64,000 nucleotides of DNA. It comes from Isoetes taiwanensis (Eukaryota > Streptophyta > Lycopodiopsida > Isoetales > Isoetaceae). How positions within the stretch are numbered: the first letter of the stretch is position 1; each line of letters opens with the position of its first letter. The stretch is from the NCBI GenBank assembly GCA_021234155.1, contig JAJEKV010000020.1:18467018-18531017 (forward strand), read 5' to 3'. Both the position numbers and the translations under genes were made by a program. This document shows, one piece after another, positions 32,801 to 41,800 of this stretch. The notes below the pieces were generated by a model. The model searched no databases and had not been told where the DNA came from. It saw only the letters and a program-made list of their open reading frames with translations.

Positions 32801-35800
32801 TTCACAAATCTTGATGATCTGTAAACAGATCCTAGCAATGCATCAAGAATCAATAATGCAATGCTGTGAAACCATCCATCTCTCTGGAACCGTAGCTCTG
32901 ATGGCATGTTAAAGTGAAAGATCGATGAGAGATGCAAAGAGAAAGAGGAATTGGACGAAGTGGTTCAATTGATAAATGATATGCTACAGCATAAATAGGA
33001 ACTGACGTGTACATGTATTTGTACATGTATATATGTATATGTATACACATAGAGATTTCATACTAACAATCATACAAGGAAGCAAAGGAAGCAGCTGTTA
33101 AGAAATCAGCTTAACAGCCTAAAGTTAAAGTTAAGAGTATGTAAGGATGTGAGTGACTTCATTGCAAAGATCACAAAAAATGCTGCACAATTGGCTTCTA
33201 TTGGAGTTGAAGTTGAAAAGGACGAGCTCCTAAATGCCATATATCAAGGAGCACCTGAATATGAGCACTTCCTTGATGCTTTTCAAGCATGGGAGAATGA
33301 GCCTAGCTTCGAAGAGCTTGCAACAGCCCTACAACAGAAAGTTTTGAGATCACAAATCTTGGAAAACAGAGCAAGTTAACGGAGCAAGTTAATTTCGGCC
33401 AATCAAGGAGAAATTTCAGCCAATCAAGAAGTAGGGGGATTAGGGGTCGAGTAAATTGGAGAAATTTCCAACACCAAGACACCGGTACTGCCAAAACTGA
33501 TTCTCAATCTCATCAGTCTCAACGAGAACCTCAACGAGGAAGAGGCCATGAAAGAGGGCGTACGAATAGAGGGAGAGGCAAACGATGGAGTTCATACTCC
33601 AACAAAAATATCAAATGCTATTGTTGTGATGAAGTTGGCCATGTGGTGAATGATTGCCCTCTAAAGAACAGTATATTGAAGATGAAACTTAAAAAGAAGT
33701 CGCATTACCTTGAAGAAGGGATGCCGTCAAGCTCAAAGGAGCAAACCTCTACAGCTGCACAAGATTTTGCAATGTTCGTAGATGAAGTCGATCATGTAAG
33801 ATACAAGTCTAATAGGTGTGTTGCTTGTTTGGATAGTGGCTGCTCAACTCATGTAACAGGTGATGAATCTCTTTTCTCAAAATTCACAAAGTATGATGGA
33901 GATAAAATCCTTTTAGAAGATGATTCCTCACTGGCGATAGAAGGGAATGGAAATGTAAGAGTGAAGGGAGAAGGAGACGCTATTGTGACATTTCAAAATG
34001 TCAAGCTTGTACCGGATTTAAAGAGAAATCTGCTCTCTGTTGCTTGCATTACTCGTAAGGGTTTCAAAGTTTTTTTTTTATGAAGATGAAGCAATAATTT
34101 TTCAGCCAAGTGAAGAATTCATGAAGATGATAAGAAATATGAAGGTGATTGCTCGTGCAAGAAGAGAAGGCAATTTATATAAAATGGAGATTGTCCCTGT
34201 CCAAAATCAGGCCAATATAGTAGCAGGTAGCAGCAGCCAATCAGAGATTTGGCATAAAAGGTATGGCCATATCAGTTATGGAAGTTTGCGTACGCTCTTC
34301 CAGCAAGGAAACGTGCATGGTCTACCTCAAATTCATGATGATAAGCAGGTTTGTGAGCCCTGTGTTCTTGGAAAACAGCATAGGGCTCCGTTTCCTCAAG
34401 AATCTGAATTTAGAGCACAAAAACCATTGAAATTAGTGCATGCTGATCTTTGCGGCCTTATGCCAACAAAATCCATTGGTGGGTCCTTATATTTCTTCTT
34501 GTTAGTGGATGATTACTGAAGAAGAATGTGGGTTTATTTTCTGAAAACAAAATCAGAAGCTTTATATCATTTCAAAGTCTTCAAGGAAGAAGTGGAATCT
34601 GAAACAGGGCAGAAAATACTCACCTTAAGGACTGATCATAATGGAGGAGAATTTTTGTCCACAAAGTTTTAAAACAATTTTGTGAAGACAATGGGATCAA
34701 AAGACAATTGACAACGCCTCGCTCTCCACAACAAAACGGAGTAGTAGAAAGGCGCAATAGGACAATTTGTGAAATGGCAAATTGGCTAATGGCTCAATGG
34801 AAGATGCCACATCGTTTTTGGGCTGAAGCAGTACTCACTGCAGTGTATTTGCTGAATAGAGCAGGGACGAGAGTTTTAGATGGAAAGACTCCACATGAGG
34901 TTTATTACAAAAGAGAGCCAGGTGTGAATCATTTGCGTGTATTTGGATCTAAAGCTTATGCGCATGTTTTTAAGGAGGATGGCAGGAAGAAATTTGATGA
35001 CAAGGCAAGAGTTTGTACAATGCTTGGCTATAGTTTGAGGGCTAAGGCTTACGGATTATGGGATCCTGCTAAGCAGAAAATAATTGTCTCGCGTGACGTC
35101 GCGTGACGTGACGTCACGTGACGTTTGATGAGAACACTGCAGGTCCAATATCAGTCACTAGTCACTGATCATGATCAGCAAGAGCAAGAGGAGGAAATAT
35201 TTGAATTTCCACTTAAATGGCGGCAAGATGAAGCATCAGATCAAAACAGGCCTATTACACCCCAATGTCAACCAAGAGTTTGGCCCGAGAAAGTGCTTAT
35301 CTATGAAAGAAGAGGTGGTAAGGAAGCAGCAAAAGAAGATTTTGTTGAAAAACCAACAGCAAAGTCTGATACAACTCAGCTGAACGTAAGATCAGCCCCT
35401 ACTACTCATCTGGCACCTTGGGCACAAAGGCCATTTACAAGAAGTCAAGGCAGTATTGAGTCCGGAACAAGTGCAGCAGCTTATCTATGCAATTTTTGCC
35501 AATATTTATGAACCCATTTCATTTGAAGATGCTAGACATTCTAAGGAATGGAAGGATGCAATGGATGAGGAGTATAAATCCATACTAGTCAACAATACAT
35601 GGGAATTGGTGCCAAGACCAAAGGATAGAAATGTCATTGGATGTAAATGGGTCTATAAGCTAAAGTATAATGCAGATGGGACTGTTCAAAGGCACAAAAC
35701 CAGCCTGGTGGCAAAAGGTTTTGCTCAAAGTGGAGGGGAAGATTACTTTGACACCTATGCTCCGGTTGCCAAAATGGAAGCAGTGAGGTTAGCCATATCA

Positions 35801-38800
35801 CTTGCAGCTCAATTTGGATGGAAGTTGTATCAACTTGATGTGAAAAGCGCTTTCTTGAACGGAGAGCTCAAGGAGTTGGTCTATTTGGAGCAACCACTTG
35901 GATACAAGCATGGATACAAGCACGAAGGTAACGATTTTGTTTGCAAACTGAACAAAGCATTATATGGGCTAAAACAGTCATCTCGGGCTTGGTATTCCAA
36001 ACTTGATAGCTACTTATTGAGCAAAAATTTTGTAAGGAGCAGTGCAGATTCTAGTCTCTATATTAAGCATGATGGTGATGACATTACTTTGATCGTAGTA
36101 TGTAGTATATGTAGATGATCTCATTGTCACGGGCAGTTCCCTCAAGTTGATTCAACATGAGATAAAACAGTTTGGAGAGTTCTTTGACATGACAACTCTT
36201 GGAGAGTTACACTACTTCTTGGGCATTGAAGTGCAGAAGGCTGCCGATGGAATCTTTATCTGTCAGAAGAAGTATGCAGCAGATTTACTAAGGAAGACCA
36301 GACCTGATATATCATTTGCTGTAGGAGTATTGAGTAGATTTTTGGCTAATCCTACTCAAACACATTGGATTGCTGCTAAGAGAGTGCTAAGATACATCAA
36401 AGGAACACATGATTTTGGTATTTTGTATGAATCAAATAGTCAGCTTGATGTAGTTGGATACAGACTCTAGACTCTGGACTCTGATATGGCTACACGAGAA
36501 GATCCACAAGTGGTTATGCATTCTCAATTGGAAATGGTGTTGTAACGTGGAAAAGTAAGAGACAAAACACGGTTGCAATTAGCACTGCTGAAGCAGAATA
36601 TAAAGGTTGTAGCATTGCAGCATGTGAATCTGTTTGGATTCAAAAATTCATGGAAGAAATTGGGATCAATGACAGCAGACCCACTTGCATTTTCACTGAT
36701 AACATGAGCAGATAACATGAGCAGCATACGCATTGCAAACAATCCTGTTTTTCATGGCAGAACTAAGCACATTGAGACTACCTACCATTTTTTACGAGAA
36801 AAGGTTGAGAATGGAGAAATTGATATCCAATACTGTTGAGAAATGAGCCTTCTATGATTGGGTGGACAGGCTGGGGATCAAACCCAGGACCTCTTGCTTG
36901 TAAGCCAAGTACTCTACCACTGAGCTACCGGCCCTTTGATGGGCTTTCGGCACTCTTCCAGTGGGTCATTCTTCAATTCTTCATGTGTGCCCATTATACA
37001 TGCTCCAGCATTCCAACATTCCCCTTTAATGGGCACACCAATCCATTCCAGCCTTCACCACAATCCACATGCTCCCCTCCTCGTGCAACTCCACCACTGC
37101 GGGAGTTGGGCTTTCCACTGGCCAAGCTTTGCTCCCCTCCTCGGGCAACTCCACCACTACGGGAGTTGGGCTTTCCACTGGCCAAGCTTTGCTCATTCTC
37201 ACCCCTACACATTGGGGACTATCCCGGTGCAGTCAAGCACCTTCTACTTGGGACCATGGCTCTGATACCATGTTGAGAAATGAGCCTTCTATGATTGGGT
37301 CGAACCCAGGACCTCTTGCTTGCAAGCCAAGTACTCTACCACTGAGCTACCGGCCCTTTGATGGGCACTCTTCCACTGGGTCATTCTTCATGTGTGCCCA
37401 TTACACATGCTCTAGCATTCCAACAAATACTACAGGTCAGAAGATCAAATTGTAGATATTTTCACAAAGCCATTAGGAAAAGCCAAGTTTGAGGCTTTCA
37501 GGTTCGTTCTTGGCGTGAGGAAAGAGGAGTCTGGAATATCACATTAAGGGGGAGTGTTAGAATAGTATAATGTGATATATATTGGACATGTTAAGTCATT
37601 GTAACTTAACGTTGTAACTTAAGTTGTACCCCATGGGACATTTTATATTAGCCCATCGGTCCCCTCATTCTTTATCTTTTTCCCGATTTGCCACCCAACA
37701 TGAGGACGTGGCACATATATATGTACATGTCATAAGTTAGTGTAATACACAAGTTTCTTGCTCCTTTGTTACTTGGTGCGTCTCCTCCTCCCTCCATACT
37801 GTTCTGTTGTTCAGATCATCTTCTCCACTCAACAAAAGCTAAAGTATTCATAGGAGGTGAAGAAATTCTAGTTTTAGAATAGAAAGTAATAGTAACTTTG
37901 TCCTGCAGCTTGTAATAGTCAATGATAGATTGGTGAAGAAATTCTAGTTTTAGAATAGAAAGTAATAGTAACTTTGTCCTGCAGCTTGTAATAGTCAATG
38001 ATAGATTGATATTCACGGGGTAACCGATATTTGACATATTTCCACCTGTTGCAAAATATTGCTCCCTCAATCCTTTGAATTGTTGCATATAATCTCTCAT
38101 GTTAGTGCAATCTGTCAACCTTAAGTTGTCCATCTTACTTTGAATATTAAGCTATACCAGCGCTACCACACCGGATCCCATCAGAACTCCGAAGTTAGGC
38201 GCGCTTGGGTCGGAATAGTACTGGGATGGGTGACCTTTCGGGAAGTCCCGGTGCTGCACCCAACCACCACCTTTACCAATGAGCCAACTTCTTTCTTCTT
38301 TTTTTGGTATCAGAGCCAAGTTTCGATCTTGGGACCTGTGTGTTATGGGCCCACCACGCTTCCGCTGCGCCACTCTGATCACAACCGGCTCTGATACCAT
38401 GAAGGCAAATGAGATACACGAAGTAGCTAGGCTAGTGAGTGAACTGAATGAAACTATAAAGGCATGACTATGGCTTTATAGTCGAGCCATGTCAGCAACA
38501 CATGGCATGTCTAATCATCTAGAGAGTATGTCATGGAAAGTATAATGTGCTAAGAGTGTCCTTGCAAAATATAATCAAATAATTACAGAAAGTCCGAATT
38601 TACTTTGGTACTTTTTCTTGCAAACGTCAGGCAATAATGCGGTGGTTGGATGTGGGCGATGGTTTTTTTGTGCATCTCAGGTATGTGAAATTTTTTCATT
38701 GGTTAAAGCTAAACAAAGTAAGTGTTCTTGTCCTGCCTTTTATCGTGCTTGGAATGAATAATGAAAAAGATTCTAGCACATGTTCTACCAAGGAGATGCG

Positions 38801-41800
38801 CCCAAATTGCAGCTAAGCAACCTACTTTTAATGCAACATGTGACTGAAGGAATGAACAGAAGGAAACTGTTCTTTAGAAAAACCAAGAGAGGAACACACA
38901 AACCCTACTTTTTGCACTGCCAATCTGATATGCAGGTTGGCTTTATGGTAATACCATTATGTACAAGGTGACTCTACTATTATGTACCATTATGACTCTC
39001 CATTATGTACTATTATGACATGCCTCTACTAAAATGACACTTGTCTCTACCAATCATATGCGTCATCTATTCAAACATTCCTCCTGAACAAATGACTAGG
39101 ACAAAGTAGAATAATGATTGATGAGGAAGAAAACTGAACTTTCATTGACCATAATCATTCTCTCTCTGCAGCCGATGCTTTACCAGCTTTACCAACGCCG
39201 GCTTCTTCTTTAACCTTAGGATTCTTCATTCTAGAGCCTAGTCGCGTGCAACTCTAACAATGAGCCATATGGGCCCTCCCTTTTACTTCCAAGTTAAGAT
39301 TACAATACATTTGTAAAAGGCTTAACAATCTTGCTTGTAATAGTCCTTCATGTTGGACACACAAAAATGTTCAAATGTCACAAAGCAATATACTATCATT
39401 AATGATGTTAAGCAACGTGAAAGCACAACGGAAGACGCTAGCACAGAGGGCGAGATACACAAACTGAAGTAAACTTGTATTGATCAAACAGCTACTGATA
39501 CATGGGTTGTAACGTCTCTCTAACAAATTAACAAACTCTTTTGGACTTAATGACTATACTTGTAGTACATGCATGGTGACACTTGTCACTCATTTAACTT
39601 CCTAGCTAACCATTAACGCTCTAGTTTACTAACTCCAACACTCCCCTTTAAACTAAAGTGCGAATCAGCTTATCCTTTTCATGACACTTGTCTCCCCTTT
39701 AAGCTAATTCCTATTGGCTTTTAGTACATGTATTCCGCAGCATCTTCGTCATCTCCTATAGACAAGTTGGAAATAAGAACAGTATCTGTGTCTGCATCTG
39801 CTACAACAAAGTGGGATTGAGCAGTCCCCCTTTCTTTCTTGTCATCAGATTTCCATTCATCAGATCTATCATCTTGGCCATATCTTGTCTTTCTTTTGTC
39901 ACAATCTCTAGCAATGTGCCCAAACTGATGACAAAAATAAGACTCAACCCCTACTGCCTCTTTCCTTAAAACTTGTAACCTTGTTAACTCTGCTCACAAA
40001 GGCTGAGTTGAGAACGGATAATGATGGCGAATACATGTCTCAAGAGTTGGAAGCTTATGTGGACAACAAAGATATAAAAAGGGAGTTGATTGTACCTTAC
40101 GCTCATGCTCAAAACGGTGTGGCAGAGTGTAAAAATCGAACCATCATGGATTTTGCAAGAAGTATGTTAAAGCATAAAGGCTTACCACCAGAATTTTGGG
40201 TTCAAGCAGTATTAACAAGTATTAACAGCAACCTATGTTTCTAATAGGGCTCCCACTAAGGCTTTGAATCTGAAAACGCCCTATGAAGCTTTGTATGGAA
40301 TCAAGCCTATACATCTTCAGAAACAGGTGGAAGTTATTCCTTTTACAGATTTATCGTTGGGGGACTCTTGTGATCAAAGCCAACACTCTTTAACTCCTAT
40401 ATCTGCACAAAATCTTCGACCTCGAAGGTCAGTCGTACTTGCTGCTTTACCTCAGTTGCTCTTATGATCACAGTTCTGAAAGAGACTGAACCCACTACAT
40501 ATACCCAAGCAGCAAAGCATTCACATTGGTTGACAACCATGCAAGAGGAATTGTCTATGCTTGCCAAGCAAGGGACTTGGGAACTTGTACCTAAACCAGC
40601 GAATAAAAACATTATTGGAGCCAAATGGATTTTTAGAACTAAGTGTTAAGAATCGGATAAAGGCAGCAAGAATCAAGCAAGAATCAACGAAAGAGAGCAA
40701 TAGAGCAAGCAAGAAAGAACGGCTAACTTCACATTATGAATGTAGAGTACATGTACTTATAGAACAAAGCTGATTCTAACGTCTCTATTCTAACTAACTA
40801 TGCCACGTCACTGATCCTTGATGTGGCTCAAATATGGCTTACATGCATGTATCTTAACACTAAGTACCATTCTGATGGATCTTTGTAAGCATAAAACCAG
40901 GCTGGTTGCCAAAGGATACACTCAGCAAGAAGGATTCGATTTTCATGAGGTATTTGCCCCTGTAGTGAGATTGGATACGCTGCGAGCTGTCATTGCCTTG
41001 GCAGCCCATAAACATTGGTCTTTGCATCAATTAGACTTCAAGTCGGCTTTTCTCAATGGCGATCTTGAAGAGGAATTATCCACCAGGTTTTCGTGATAAA
41101 AAATATGCTGATTATGTATGTAGACTCAAGAAGAGTCTCTATGGTTTGAGACAAGCACCACGATGTTGGCACCAGAAAATTAATGCTTTCCGTCTTGAAA
41201 TGGGATATCATAGATCAAGAGTAGATCCAAACCCATATTTCAAAACAGAGAATGGTATGATTTCCGTCCTGCTTTTGTATGTGGATGATACTATTGTGAC
41301 TGGCGATGCTATTCAGCTTATTCAGCAAACAAAGGATTGGCTTATGCATAACTTTGAGCTTACAGATCTAGATCTGGGGCTTATGCATTTTTGTTTTAAC
41401 TTTGAGCTTACAGATTTGGGGCTTATGCATTATTGTTTGGGGATTGAAGTTTGACAAACCGCAGCTGGTATCCATCTTACACAACAGAAGTACATTTCAG
41501 AGTTACTAGCACAGTTTTATATGACAGACTGTACACCTGCATTAACGCCATGTGAACCGGGCCAAAACTCACACTTGAAGCTGCGCAGGAAGATACAGAT
41601 GCCACTTTGTATCGACAGTTAGTGGGGTCATTATTATATCTCACTCATACTCGGCCAGACATAGTATATGCATTAGGAGTTTTATCACGATTCATGCATA
41701 ATCCAAAGAAGCCACACTGGGTTGCTGCTAAAAGAGTCTTGCATTATCTTCAGGGTACAAAAGCATAAGGGATTTTCTATGAACGAGTCATTAATCCAAA

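Larger units (their letters stand above)
36829..37430 (-). mobile_element. TRIM retrotransposon with tRNA-like gene in its LTRs
   Basis: Element 36834-37425 with 5-bp duplications AATAC on both sides (36829-36833, 37426-37430). On the minus strand: 5' LTR 37425-37271, then immediately the tRNA-Met primer site TGGTATCAGAGCCATGG, about 240 bp of noncoding DNA with a 60-bp tandem duplication, purine tract AAAGGGGAA, and the 3' LTR 37018-36834. LTRs begin TGTTGG and end TCAACA on this strand. No protein is encoded, as expected for a TRIM, which needs enzymes from full copia elements. The tRNA-like sequence in each LTR is read in the same direction as the element. Confidence 0.9.
36471..37546 (+). 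pseudogene. Copia C RNase H, interrupted by the TRIM
   Basis: Left part includes [20 protein letters not shown] and [13 protein letters not shown] up to 36833. The right part from 37426 continues [20 protein letters not shown] and ends at TAA (37544-37546). The TRIM entered at the AATAC target, so removal of the TRIM and one AATAC restores the frame here. Earlier frame changes remain. Confidence 0.85.
33130..37834 (+). mobile_element. Copia C, 5'-truncated, split by a TRIM
   Basis: Gag C-terminus through RNase H and 3' LTR on the + strand, interrupted at 36834-37425 by a TRIM. Frameshifts near 33380, 34070, 34520, 36110 and 36300. No 5' LTR or primer site remains. The right flank is a minus-strand copia gag fragment. 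Confidence 0.9.

Noticed and set aside
36864-36934. Genuine Val tRNA gene
   Set aside because: It lies wholly inside an LTR, has acceptor and anticodon stem mismatches, and the partner LTR carries a different anticodon.
36936-37265. Proline/histidine-rich open frames over the TRIM
   Set aside because: They cross LTR and internal repeats in several frames; TRIMs have no coding capacity and no domain is seen.
38150-38262. Functional 5S rRNA gene
   Set aside because: The first nine or so bases are missing, several substitutions are present, it is a single copy rather than a tandem array, and it lies next to retroelement primer-site sequence.
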